Assembly (NCBI GenBank): GCA_964017185.1
Contig: OZ024869.1
Location: 66,434,315 to 66,498,314, forward strand
Origin: Rugalucina vietnamica
Taxonomy: Eukaryota; Mollusca; Bivalvia; Lucinida; Lucinidae
Direction: 5' to 3'
DNA: 64,000 nt
Part shown: positions 37,145-48,471 of the stretch, piece after piece
Layout of the letters: each line of letters begins with the position of its first letter
Numbering within the stretch: position 1 is the first letter of the stretch
Notes under the pieces: generated by a model
The model's input: only the letters and a program-made list of their open reading frames with translations
What the model was told of the DNA's origin: nothing
Databases searched by the model: none
Position numbers and translations under genes: made by a program

Positions 37145-37349
37145 AATAGTCTGTGTGTTTGGTGACACCCCTTGGACCATTGGGGTGCATCTCTAATATT
37201 GTATTTCTCTCTGTATGAAGGTAGGTTGTTCTGCTATGATCAAGCTTGCTAAATCCCGATGGAAGAGGGTTACTCCAATGCGGTATCACAGGTAAACTAG
37301 GAATCACTTGAGCTGCTGGGCTGGTGCTTAGGGCAGGCACGGGGCTCAT
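37145..37349 (-). CDS. Fibroblast growth factor, coding exon 1 (start of FGF core)
   Basis: Encodes residues 1-68 plus the first base of codon 69, which becomes Cys on joining to exon 2. Residues 40-60 (RTTYLHTERNTILEMHPNG) are the first two strands of the FGF trefoil, comparable with the family pattern L-Y/F-C-R-x-x-F-L-x-I-x-P-N/D-G. GVTKHTDYC (61-69) matches the following turn; Cys after this turn is shared with FGF7/10-type proteins. The ATG at 37349 is the first in frame after an upstream TAA two codons earlier. No classic signal peptide is visible in MSPVPALSTSPAAQV, so secretion would be unconventional or an upstream signal exon is missing. The donor is T|GTAAGTA. The gene diverges from the MICU-like gene, whose start is 2.1 kb away. 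Confidence 0.8.
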
Positions 37350-38353
37350 TTCTTATAAAAGCCACATCGGCGAATCGTCTCGCCTACGGAAGGCGCACCT
37401 CAGTGTTCTTATAAACATATATTAGAATTCCAGTAATCAGTAATAGAAGTCGTAGTAAAGTATCCACAGTATAAACAAAATCCAACACTAGCACTTAAAA
37501 AATCCATATATCAGCTGATTTACATGTCTACAACATTTTTTCGTCACTTTGACATTTTAGTATTTGATCAGCTTTTCTGAATATGATACGTACGATAAAA
37601 ACTCCTCGTATTAACTGTGAACAAATGCTAACTTTGAATATTTATGTATGTAGTATCACAAACTTATAAATTCGATAAGTCAATGCAGCGCCTTGCTGTC
37701 TCCAAACTACGGTGTTAATCCAATCACGTTTACGTAATCCTCAAACTTGTTTCAACGTCTCCGACAGGTATTCGTGTGCTCTATTGGAATATTCGCTAAT
37801 TCATTAAATCCGTCTTTACTCCCACTACATGTAGAGCCAGTCGTCGTTTCCTGAAAATATATCGATGGAATATGTTTGACATATGTTTCTAAACGAATAA
37901 ACCCATCATTTTATACGCCCCAGTGCCAAGTGAATTTCAAATAGAGTGATTAGTGAATCATTACTCCTTTAACTGACTTTAATTTCTTCTAATTGACATA
38001 TGTCTTTATGGTCACGGGTGATTGATTCGATGACCAAGAGAAGACTATACTGCCAATTAAAATTTGAGTAACTCAATCACTCAGTCTCAGGTCATTAACT
38101 GCCAATCACAAGTTTGATTTGTTTGTTGAGCACCTTTAATTACTTATTGTCATTGCATGTTTATGTTAGTACCATCTGTCATTCAATTTGCCAGTCTGCA
38201 ATTTTTGAAGATCCAAGCTAAAGTTTTAGTTCATTTAATTCTTTAGCACGGCCAAAGAAAGTATGTAGGCATAAAACGATAGATCTATGTTCATTTAATG
38301 CATTAAAATAAAAATATAAAAATAAACGAAATAGTGTACCGCGAATGAATTTC

Positions 38354-38401
<48 letters not shown>

Positions 38402-39445
38402 GTTCTTAAATATTATTTTCAAAATTTGATACAATCCCAGAAATTAAAGAGGTTTTAAAGTGTTAAATTTCGTAGCCCCTCTGCTACTATAATAAGCATT
38501 TCACTTACAAGTGATCAAGTATCCAAATTGTACATGTACATGTAGTACATATTCATCACTATCTTACTGTGCACATAACATTGTACATTTGATATCTGAG
38601 ATACACTATCATATAAACAAGAGTTAAATGTATTTACACTGACCTGAAACTAAAGACCCAGCTTAATTCATATAAACTATCACAGTTTTGATTTCTGTCT
38701 CACATTTGAACGGAATTTAAAGGCGGCTTTGTTAAGAAAGGTGAAAATAAAATGCACTATTGTAAAAGAACTATCTAACAGAAGTGTCAAATTTAACAAG
38801 TTCTCGTAAACCGAGACTTTGCAACTTGCACCTTTAATTGTTTGTATGAAAACAGCTTTTGTTCATAACAAGGGATCATACAAAATTGTGGGATTAAGCC
38901 GGCTCTTTCACACTCTGCGAATTTTCCCACATAAAAATGATAGAAGCTAAATTAACAGACAGGCTACATGCAAAATATACAATGTTATACATGTATCTGT
39001 TTAAACTTAATTTATATAAAATTAGAATAAATAGATTTAAATTAATTAAATGATATGTGAGTTCGTGTGCTATTTTCTACTTCTTTTTTTATTTTCGAAT
39101 TATGCTGAAAAGGCAAAATTAAATGATGTTAAGTTAATACTGGACGCCTGGAAGCTAGGTCTATCAGAACAAATGTTAAAAATTAAACCCACTAAATAGG
39201 CTATTTTTTACCATGATAAGATAATAATAATATGATTTTTGGTCTACCAATTACCTGATGATAATGGTAAGTTTAATTCCAATGTATTTTAATCCAGTTT
39301 TTCTTTTTCTATTACATTAAAGATGCTACTGAAATTAATCCAAGTTTTTAACAGCTTATCGATACCGACTGCCTTCAACACTGACAGTCAGACGATTTAC
39401 CTACAGCTAAATATAACTTCGTGACTTGTTTTAGCAAGTTCCCTG
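37350..39445. other. Divergent intergenic region between FGF and MICU-like genes
   Basis: About 2.1 kb, AT-rich. It holds a 43-A tract at 38356-38398. An ATCCAATCAC CCAAT-type site lies near 37719 on the plus strand. No TATA box was confidently placed for either gene and no coding sequence is seen. Regulatory elements for both genes may share this space. Confidence 0.5.
38356..38398. repeat. Poly-A tract of 43
   Basis: An unbroken run of A following ATTTCGC. No retroposon body could be recognised upstream, so its origin is unclear. Confidence 0.95.
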
Positions 39446-39457
39446 TGCGCAGGCGCA
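39446..39457 (+). promoter_or_regulatory. NRF-1-type site upstream of the MICU-like gene
   Basis: TGCGCAGGCGCA fits the NRF-1 pattern of two GCGC half sites. It lies 20 bp before the start codon at 39478. NRF-1 controls many nuclear genes for mitochondrial proteins, which fits the predicted product. Function is inferred from sequence only. Confidence 0.6.
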
Positions 39458-39477
39458 ATGGGTAATTTACGGACAAA

Positions 39478-39699
39478 ATGGCTGCCTCCTTGTGTAGACG
39501 AAGTTTTTTATTTTGCAAGCAAATTAAGCCAAATATCCGCTGTTTTCATCATGCTAAAAGCAAAAATTTAAGTTTAAATATTTCAGTTTTTATAGGAGTA
39601 CCATGTGTGACTCTAGGTTTGTTAGAAGCACGGCGCAGATCGAAGAAAAACGGACATTTTATCCCAGTTGTTCATGCAGCAAAAGCTGCGGATTCTGAG
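39478..39699 (+). CDS. MICU3: MICU3-like mitochondrial calcium-uptake regulator, exon 1
   Basis: Encodes 74 residues. The N-terminus is basic and poor in acidic residues (CRRSFLFCKQIKPNIRC), as expected of a mitochondrial targeting sequence. Residues 31-49 (LSLNISVFIGVPCVTLGLL) form a probable membrane segment followed by RRRSKKNG. HFIPVVHAAK (60-69) resembles the PIPVAAAK phrase in vertebrate MICU3. MICU proteins are EF-hand regulators that gate the mitochondrial calcium uniporter in the intermembrane space. The donor is GAG|GTATAAG, phase 0, matching the phase-0 acceptor at 59605. The EF hands would lie in exons beyond the window. MICU2 is a less likely alternative, because FASV in exon 2 fits MICU3 better. 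Confidence 0.72.
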
Positions 39700-41471
39700 G
39701 TATAAGATTTCAGTTGTTGTCTGTTCTTGTTAAAAGGTTGTCGGGGCTTGTAAGACCCGACTAACAAAGGCTTTTAATAGCATCATTCAGACTAATCATT
39801 GAATTGGATGGAGACTGTATACTTCGCAATTAATTCAATTTTTTGAAGGCAGGTTAATGTAAACATCTGAACATGGTAAACTAAACAAACAGCACTAAAT
39901 GACTAATAAATACAGAACTCCTCAACTACAAGTAAACCTAGCTTACTTCATCTGTAATCGCCTGGTTACAGGGGATCCCAGTGACTCAGTGCTAGTGTGC
40001 CAGTTGAACGGGTCCTTTGTTCTGATCCAGGATTTCTGAGAGGGGATTTTAAGATCTGGCAATGAGATGTTGCATTGGTTTCACAATTTCACTCATTTCG
40101 TAAATTAATGCTTAATCTGATTCTAAACTGGGGTTCAAGCGAACATACTGAACCATATCTAAATCTTCCACCATGTTCAAGTGCCAGGCCTCCCAGTAAT
40201 AATCAGCAATTGATTGTGGGGATTGATTGTTGGGAGTAAGAAGTAGAAGAAGTACTGTGTTGTTGTTTGAGTTTCTTTAGGCCACTTTATTTTGTTAAGT
40301 ATGTTCCTCTAGTATGTAGGAGAGAAAGGATAAAGGGGAATCTTGATGGGTTCCTGAAAATCAGACAGTGCACCAATGCGTATGAAATGGGAAATTAAAA
40401 ACCTTTTTCATAAATTCTCTATTTAATTATATTGCCAGCAAAAATGGATGATCCTACCCTTGAGGATTTGAGACATATTATTATTAAAGAATAGAAATTT
40501 GGTTTGGTTTGGTTTATAATTCAATGTCTAATTTGTCAGACTATTTTTTCAGATACAGTATTTATATTTTTGAGTCCATCTGTGCACATGTTTTAAAGCT
40601 CAATAAAATAAGCTTGGGTCATATGGTAGTGTAAGGGAAATAACTCCTGCACACTTGTGACATCAAAGGAATTTACCTACTTCACACCTGTATGAGGCAT
40701 TGAGCCGAGACATTACAGGTAAAAAGTAGGAGCTGTCAAGTGATTAAGATCATCAATAACACAACTAGATAATTGTTTGCAAGCTATTGTTAACTAATGT
40801 GATAATTTACAAACAAACAACAAACTTTTTTGTCAAATAGGTGTCAACTGGAAGACCATTAGTGGTCTTCTTTAAACTTGTTAAGTTTTTGCTCTAAATG
40901 TGACAGTGTTCTAGGACCACAGAAAGCATGTTGACAAAAATATGATTGATTACATCATGAAAGATGGTAATTTAATTTTATTAAATCAAAATTAATAAAA
41001 AGCGAAGCTGATCAATTTATATATGAGCATTGTCACAAAGAAATCTGGTTTTTCACGTTTTAATGAGGTTCAAAGACACAGACATGTTTCCATTGTAGTG
41101 AAACAAAGTATAATGAGACAGCTCACCTTTTAGTCCTTTGGTGTCATACAATGAAAACAAAATCTGATTTAAATGGACTAATTAACAAGAAGTTGAGGGA
41201 CTAATTTAAAGACAGGGCTGGACTATATAAAGGGGATTAGCATTCAGTTGTCATTTCGTCCTTGTGGTGGGAATATGGATTAAGTCCGTTTGGCCCAGGA
41301 TGAGGTTAAAAGCCTAATCTTTACTACTACTACAGTTGTCATTTTCTCACTAGACTTCAGACCATTCACGTCAAATTTCAGCCAATAGATGATCTATAGT
41401 CCTAAATACAGTAATGTGATTGGCTTATTCCTGTCACCAAAAAATCAATAATTGATTTACCTGTATTTTGA
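39700..41471 (+). other. MICU-like intron 1, first part
   Basis: Start of a 19.9-kb intron. No exon was recognised between 39700 and 41471. Later parts of the intron are covered by separate entries. Confidence 0.55.

Positions 41472-41500
<29 letters not shown>
41472..41500. repeat. Poly-C tract of 29
   Basis: An unbroken run of C within AT-rich sequence. It could fold as an i-motif or G-quadruplex. Exact length is prone to sequencing error. Confidence 0.9.
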
Positions 41501-41502
<2 letters not shown>

Positions 41503-41539
41503 CACAGAAACCCTGTCTTTAAGAAAATGCTGTTATATA

Positions 41540-42170
41540 AGCCGCAACGTGAGAAAACCGGTCTTCAGGATTTCTGACCCGGCCAAATATACAAGCACAG
41601 AAGATGGCATTTCGGATTTAGGAAGAAGAGTTGTACTATCTGAGTAGCAGTTATGCACTAGTCATTTGTATCTCCGGCTCCCCTAGGGCCGGGGAACAGC
41701 GGGGCTTTTTAATTTTTAAAGCCCCGCCAAAAGCCCGGCAATGTGGGGTCAGATTTGTGGTAAAATCCCTGCTAAAGGCCACGGCTCCTCAGAGGCTGAT
41801 AATAATATGGAACAACAGCTGGGAGTTGTTCTGGTTAAACTGAAATGTAGGATAGTGGCTTGAATTTCTGCATGGAAATGTACAGGTACATTTGCAAATT
41901 AAACAAGTACCATAAAAGTAATTAACTTGTTAAAATACATGTACAACTAATACCTAATTTGAGTGAATTTGACTGTGTATTGGCGGGAAATTTAAACCCC
42001 GGTTCATCCCTTGCACTGCCGGCACTCAGAGGTTAAATCCTGGCAATTTAGCCCCGCTATCACTGGCCCTAGGGGGGCCGGGGATACAAATGACTGGTAC
42101 ATTACTGTGAATCTGATCTGCGCCTTTGTTTTTGCATAGGCAAAAATCCAGTTTTCCTGTGATGCGGCTG
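41540..42170. mobile_element. Family A MITE split by a Harbinger-like MITE
   Basis: The left half (GCCGCAACGTGAGAAAACCG ... CTATCTGAGTAGCAGTTA) ends at 41653. The right half (TTACTGTGAATCTGATCTGC ... GATGCGGCTG) resumes at 42102. Joined, they form an ordinary family A unit with one TTA duplicated. The insertion therefore happened in the central palindrome, and family A was here first. Confidence 0.85.
41654..42101. mobile_element. PIF/Harbinger-like MITE, copy 2 (nested)
   Basis: A 448-bp element with ends TGCACTAGTCATTTGTA and the complement of TGTACCAGTCATTTGTA. Exact TTA duplications lie at 41651-41653 and 42102-42104. The body has GCCCCGCCAAAAGCCCGGC and similar C/G blocks as in the copy at 97-529. 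Confidence 0.85.
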
Positions 42171-43058
42171 ACATTAGTCTTTGAGAATCACAGGAATATT
42201 CTTGGCTCAAAAAGGAAAGGAACCATTTTGTTTCTCAAAACATACCCTATCTCTTAATTTTCTTTGCATTATAAAAATGGCCCATGCTTTCCTAATGAAG
42301 GGACTATCTTGAAAATTAAAGGACATTTTAGCCCATGGCCCCTTCCAGAATTATCCCTGAATTGAATAGAGGCTGGATCAACTTTGACTGCAGTTTAATC
42401 CTGCAAATTATTATTTTGCTTTTGAAAAAAAACAACTTAAGTTGCTTTAAATCAAATTAATGTGCTTAATCACCCATTTTTTTTTTTTACTTTTGAGAAC
42501 AGGATTATATATAAAAAAAGGACATTTTGATATCAAACCTAATGCCATGCATAATAAAGCAAAACATTATATTTTTTTCCTTTTTTAATAAAATATTTAG
42601 ATTAAAATTAGATATACCATAGCTTTTAATAGGATTGATTTAATGCCCTTTTCAGTTACAATGATTTTATCAGTTAGTTAAATATCTGAATGTAGAAAAT
42701 GAAAAAAGAGGATAGATAGCAGGATTGAATGGTATTAGACATACCTTTATAGAGTGCATGCATTTTAGCGTGGCATTTATGTTAAAATGTCTTTTCATAT
42801 TTATGTGTAGGATGGATGGAACAAATTGTCAGCACTAAACACGTCAGCAGAAATAAGCACATCTTGCAAAAAATAATTTACATGTCCTAAATGTAGACAA
42901 AATGAGAAGCAGTGCAGACTCATTCAATGACAAAATAACCATTCTGCGCAATATGTACACTCTCTGCTTTGCTAACCAACTTATACTATTGTATATCTAC
43001 AGCTCAACGAGGATATTCTGTTGCAAACAATTCTTTGTTTATTTTAAATTTTACATTT
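42171..43058. other. Non-coding intron sequence, no feature recognised
   Basis: AT-rich, no repeat family identified. Confidence 0.4.
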
Positions 43059-43292
43059 GAGCCGCCTCGTGGGAAAACCAACAATGTGGTTTCCGAACAG
43101 GTCCGACACAAACTGGCCTGTAATAGCACAGAAAATAGCTAGAAGTTTGAAATTTCGGATTTAAGTAGAAGAGGAATTGTACTATCCGTGTAGCGAAAAC
43201 AAAGGCGCTGATCAGCTTCGCGGTTACCGCGAAGCTGATCTGCGTCTTTGTTTTCGCCTATGCAGATTGTTGGTTTCCCCATGAGGCGGCTC
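43059..43292. mobile_element. Family A MITE, intact palindrome
   Basis: GAGCCGCCTCGTGGGAAAAC and CCCATGAGGCGGCTC ends. The exact core is GCTTCGCGGTTACCGCGAAGC apart from its central base. ATTT lies on both sides (43055-43058 and 43293-43296). It is in the opposite orientation to the copy at 25012. Confidence 0.9.
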
Positions 43293-43388
43293 ATTTTTAC
43301 CTTTACCAGCAGGGAATAGGATTGTTTTTTGCCACGAATGCTTGCACTACCTGCACCATATTGTAAATGTTTTTCAAACTACATGTAT

Positions 43389-43741
43389 CAGGGATTTTTT
43401 TCGGGTATCTCAGGGGCCGAAATAAGGCCCCATTCCCAATGAGATTTAGGTGACTTTTTTCCCAATTTGGAGAAAAAAATTCCCAATCACAGCTGAAAAT
43501 TATTTACTATAGGTCAATTCATTGTGAAACTCAAGTTCTGCTGTTTGAAATGCTGTTTAAATTTGATGTTATGCTATTATTAATGATTCTAAATGCATAA
43601 GCTTGATTAACTATGTCAACTTGGAAAATATTATCAACTTTGAATATTCTGAAAATTTCCCAAATTCGGGGATTATGTCGCTAATTTTCCCAATCAGTAT
43701 GGCCCTAGGGCCCCTTCCCAAAATTGCCAAAAAAATCCCTG
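43389..43741. mobile_element. MITE with 5-bp duplication (CAGGGATTTTTT ends), copy 1
   Basis: A 353-bp element starting CAGGGATTTTTTTC and ending AAAAAAATCCCTG. TGTAT lies on both sides (43384-43388 and 43742-43746). Internal phrases include GGGGCCGAAATAAGGCCCC and GGCCCTAGGGCCCC. The second copy, at 46573-46944, is in the opposite orientation. Some hAT subgroups make 5-bp duplications, but superfamily is uncertain. Confidence 0.8.
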
Positions 43742-45208
43742 TGTATATGTTTGGAGTGCTCTGACAAGGGCCTATGATGAGCAACATAGATACATGTACA
43801 TTTTTTCTGGGCGGAATAATTCATAAAATATTAATTAATTGATAAGAAATTGTCATATCAGTGAATTGATAAACAATGTTTAGGAAAATATTAATAAATA
43901 GTCCATTTGGTTTCAGGAAAAAAGGCTCAATAGGGGGTTCATGAAATTGCCTAAATTTAGCGCCTCTGGAAATGGTTTGGAATTTGCTTTATTAGCATAT
44001 TGTTTTGCCAGATGGTTCCATGTATGTGATTGAGAATTTTTCTTCTTCTCGTTTATGTTATGTTTATCGGTGTTTTGATTATTTATTTGGATTTTATTAG
44101 CTTTGCATTGTTCTGTCTGTTTTCATATTCAATTTGTTTTCCCTATATGGGGCCTCTATTTGCCTCCACAGCTATTTAAAGGACCTGTCCACCATTAATT
44201 TTACTTACTTGAATCAATTGGAAATACATTGTTTTTGTTTTATTAGTTAGTGGATATCAGTTTTGTCATATCAGAGGTTGGAGAGAAGGATTTATTTGCT
44301 TAATTTTTCTAACAATAGTTGTTATTAATGATTTTTATTTTGCAACAGGTGTCTATTGACTGTGACTGTACAAGCTGACCTACTTTCAGTTGAATAACTT
44401 GACCAAGGAAATTCCACTGGTAAAGTCCAGTTTTGAATAGCATAGGACTTACATGTTTGCCAGGTGTTGAATATCTTGCTATATTTAATATTTAGTTTTT
44501 CTTTGTTAAATCTACCGGTATTCGAAGTTGGTACCGTAGAATATCAAAATCCACTGTGATGGAGATCAATGTTTACGAAGAAAGAAATGACTCAAGGTTT
44601 GTATCACTCTTTCTATTTGATTGTCAATCTAGAGACTGTTGAATACTTGGAAATAGAATTGTGGGGCATTTCATGAATTTTTGGTCACTACAGTAGGTAG
44701 TATTTACCAAATGTTACTGTAATGCTTTTGGAATGCAATGTTATACAAGTATAAGCTTTTCAAAAAGGCAGTGTCTAGCCTCTTCAGACCAGGAATCTAG
44801 CCATCTGGGTCTGGACGCTTGCTGTCTGGTAGTGTTGGAGATTCTAACCAACAGGGCCCCATCGACACGCATACCGTATATTACATAACCATTTGTTTTA
44901 TAAAAAAAATCTGTTATTCATCTTTCACACTCTTGGGCACTGTTCTGTTGGTGGCACTAGGCTTGGTGACTTCCAGAGAAGGTGGGTCAGTGGTGAATTT
45001 AGAGGGGGTTCAAGGGGTTTGCTTGAACTCCCCTCAGGACCAAAATTATTTCATTTTCATAGGGAATTTAAAGAAATTTGTCTGAAATTAGGCAAACGAA
45101 CCCCCCATTTCTGCATTTGAACCCCCTCTTCAGAATTCCTGGATCTGCCCCCGTGGGTGCAGTTGAAGAAGCTACCTATCTTCTGAGTCGATCAATTTCT
45201 GATCTTTA
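43742..45208. other. Non-coding intron sequence, no feature recognised
   Basis: No repeat family or exon was identified with confidence. Overlapping open frames at 44819-45120 have no recognisable motif. Confidence 0.4.
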
Positions 45209-45425
45209 GGGAGTGCGGTGGCGTAGTGGTAGAGTGTCAGACTCCAAATCGAGAGGTCCTGAGTTATAAATCGATCCCCACAGGCGTCACCGTGTTGTGT
45301 CCTTGAGCAAGACACATTAACTCCCTACAGTACTGGTTAAACCCAGGAAGAGTTGGCTCTGTCCCGACTTGACTGAAAAATTGTTGACTGGGACGTTAAG
45401 CCTCAATACAAAAAAAAAACAACAA
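45209..45425 (+). mobile_element. tRNA-derived SINE
   Basis: The head carries an A-box-like TGGCGTAGTGGTAGAGTG and a B-box-like region near TATAAATCGATCC, as expected of a tRNA-derived Pol III promoter. The body has ACCGTGTTGTGTCCTTGAGC and GTACTGGTTAAACCCA. The 3' part GTTGACTGGGACGTTAAGCC is followed by a poly-A tail. It is not a functional tRNA gene: the stems do not fold into a full cloverleaf. Confidence 0.8.
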
Positions 45426-46572
45426 AATTTCTGATCATCACCTCAGGTGTGGGGTGGTTGGCTAAATTTAGAATTTAGTCAAGGGGAAAATAGTTTTGAG
45501 GTGGACCATTAAAAGTATTTACACTAAAACAACTGCCTCGATATGGGCCTATTTTTAAATAGAAACCTTAAATTCCTGAAATGGTCTTGGATGAGACCAC
45601 TCGAAAAGGGATACTTTTCCAAACCTGAATAGTTCTGGGGAAAAATGAATTTTTCAGTGCATCACTATCAGGTCTGATGCAAGTCAGGATTGAGGTTTGT
45701 GACCTCCATTGAGTTTTGAAATATGCATAGACATGTGCAAAATTTCGAAAAATGGAGCATTAGGCGTAAACAAAAAATAGCTGTGTTTCCGCTAACCAGT
45801 CTGACTCTGAGTTTTTGTGCCGACCCTGCAGTTTTTATTGCCAATAAAAATAAAATAGAAATATTTTCATGCAGACCGACCCTCAACATTTGAAGTGGAA
45901 AACAGACAATGATTTAAAAACTGCTATAATTTCAACAATACTAGGTCAACTCGTTCAGCTTCCTACTGGTTTTAAACTTCATCGCATGTTTGTTTCGAGT
46001 ACTTACATGTATGATTAATTTGAAAATTAATCTGAGAATATTTTTTTACAAAACATGTTTTTTACCTAATGTTACCATTGTTTTCTGCTTACTTCTACTG
46101 TCCGGCATTGATGTCTTTCTGATTGACACAAACCTGGTTTCTGCCACTGACATCAGGTGTAAGTGGTAATCTTTTTCTTTAAGTTTAAACTTGTTTTCAT
46201 TTTTTGTTTAATAGTATTTCAGCAATGTTAAACATCAAAATGATGATATTCTTAGAAAAAAGTATAAAATATACAGAAAGCAGCAGAAATACTATTCAAA
46301 TACATGCCATACATTGAAGACTATTATTTTAAATCTCAAAATTCAAAAATTACCCCGTCCACTTATGAAATTGGAGGAATTTGCAAAGAATTCTCAAACA
46401 GATTTTGCTGAAAAATGTTTCAATTGAAAGCTGCACATTTTGCAAGCAACATTGGCCGGGCCCGGAATGATGTTGCAATTTTTGCATAGCTACATGTATT
46501 TGTTTTTCTCAATATAGATCTAGTAATTTCACGTACATTTTCAAACCTCAATGAGGTTAAAAACCTTACCTC

Positions 46573-46944
46573 CAGGGATTTTTTTGACAATTTTGGGAAG
46601 GGGCCCTAGGGCCTTTCTGATTGGGACAATTAGCGAAGTAAATTCGGAATTGGGAAATTTCAAGTTCTAGACATTCAAAATTGATATTTTGCAAAGTGAC
46701 ATGTAGCTTAATAAGGGATTTCATTTAGAATAATTATATAATAATTCATAATCAAAAGTGTCAAAAGTTAAATAACATTTCTAACAGCAAAGTTTGAATT
46801 TCACAATGTATGGAACTGTTGAAAATTATTTTCAGCTGTAATTGGGATTTTTTTCTCCAGATTGGGGAAAAAGACACCTAATAGTAATTTGCAATGGGAA
46901 TGAGGCCTAATTTCGGCCCCTGAGACACACAAAAAAAATCCCTG
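46573..46944. mobile_element. MITE with 5-bp duplication, copy 2 (inverted)
   Basis: Ends CAGGGATTTTTTTG and AAAAAAAATCCCTG, with ACCTC on both sides (46568-46572 and 46945-46949). The interior is the reverse complement of the element at 43389-43741 with moderate divergence. Confidence 0.85.
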
Positions 46945-46989
46945 ACCTCAATCCTGATGTGTACCAGACCTGACTATAGGTAAATTGTC

Positions 46990-47757
46990 TTGTGCATTTC
47001 TTTAAGGTTGGGTGCTGTGGTCAGGTATTTGTTTTTATCAAGATATACTGTACCAGAGTGTGTCTTAGTAGGACCGCTCCCTGCGGGACTCCAGCCAATG
47101 GCCACTCAAGTTTGTCTAGCATATCACCAACGCTACTGGTGTTCCTCCATCTCCTACAGGTCCACCTGGCTGCAGTCCTTTGCACCATCTCTATCTTAGC
47201 AGTCTGAGTTAGTGATGGGAATCGGCTGAATTTTCATAATCGATCATCGGTTCATAGCAAGTGACTAATTATCGAATCGAAATCGGTTATGAAAGTACAA
47301 ATGTATATATATTAACAGTGCAGCTTTACAGCCTTTATTCATTATCTTACATCCTTGACCAAGCTATATATGATGCTATAAACAGTAACACTTTGTTCAG
47401 ACACAAAAAAAATCACAATTTATTCTTTACTCTGTTACTCCAATCCCATAAATTGACCTTCATAATTTTCTAATTACATCATGGTTTATTGGAATTGAAA
47501 AGTGAAAATAGTTTGGCTAATTTTAGCACTTTCTGTATTTTGATTAATCGAAATTTCTGAGATTCAGATCGATTAATCAAAATCTTGGTAAAATCGATCG
47601 ATTTTCGATTTCTTTCGATCATCGTCCCATCACTAGTCTGAGTATCGTTATAGGGATACCAAATAAGAGCTGCATACTCGAGTTGAGGTCGAACCAATGT
47701 TTTGTATGCAATTTCCTTAGTATAATGCCTAGGTGCCATGAGTGCCAAATTATATGT
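46990..47757 (-). mobile_element. LINE reverse-transcriptase fragment split by a hAT MITE
   Basis: On the minus strand the sequence reads KTLVRPQLEYAALIWYPYND to 47644. It then resumes after the nested MITE with TAKIEMVQRTAARWTCRRW and NTSSVGDMLDKLEWPLAGV (47047-47209). This is the C-terminal part of a CR1/Jockey-like LINE polymerase. The two parts join in frame across the 8-bp duplication, so the frame was probably open when the MITE inserted. It differs from the LINE at 15348-18398. Confidence 0.8.
47210..47635. mobile_element. hAT-type MITE with 8-bp duplication
   Basis: A 426-bp element starting TAGTGATGGGAATCGGC and ending TCGTCCCATCACTA. GTCTGAGT lies on both sides (47202-47209 and 47636-47643). 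The ends are rich in CGATCGATT-type words. No transposase. Confidence 0.9.
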
Positions 47758-48292
47758 ATTTTGCTACACGACCCATACCTGGATCTTTCCCTGGGTCTGG
47801 AACTTTTTCATATAATTTTTTACACAATCGAACAGTTAAATGCATCCGCTGTGATATTTTTATTACTGGTTATCTAAATTTGCATCTTTAACACATTATC
47901 TTTTAACAAAACACTCTTTAAACTGTATCATCTCACAGACTTATTTTTCATAAAATGGTGTCTTTTAAAATGTTTATTTATACTAGTACATTTTTTGATA
48001 CATTTATGCGCATACTATTCGGGTATATAGGGTGGTATGGCAGGATAGATACATGTACATTGACAGTACTACTTCAAACTTGGATAAAATACCAACAGAC
48101 ATGAAAATGATGAAAGAGTTCAAATGATATTTGTCTGTTTCAGATTGTTGTTTTGGTTGAAAGATTGACACACTGACAATGTTGTATGTTGGATGTCAAG
48201 CAGCGTAAAGATGTTTCAGTGTTATTTCAATGATACAGTTTTTGGTAAGATCATCTTTTGTGATATTAGTCATCACATTACATACCGTAGTA
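47758..48292. other. Non-coding intron sequence, no feature recognised
   Basis: No repeat family or exon was identified. Confidence 0.4.
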
Positions 48293-48471
48293 GGGAGCGG
48301 GGTGGCGTAATGGTAGAGTGTTGGACTCTAAATAAAGAGGTCCTGGGTTTGATCCCCACAGGCTTCACCGTGTTGTGTCCTTGAGCAAGACACTACAGTA
48401 CTGGTTAAACCCATCCTGACAAGACTGAAAAATTGTTGACTGAGATGTAAGGCCTCAATACAAAAATAAAC
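48293..48471 (+). mobile_element. tRNA-derived SINE
   Basis: Head TGGCGTAATGGTAGAGTG with a B-box-like GGTTTGATCCCC. The body and tail match the SINE at 45209, with an internal deletion of about 30 bp between GCAAGACAC and the GTACTGGTTAAA phrase. Confidence 0.8.

Noticed and set aside
45209..45290. tRNA gene
   Set aside because: A- and B-box-like words exist, but the sequence continues as a SINE body shared with other loci and does not form a full cloverleaf.
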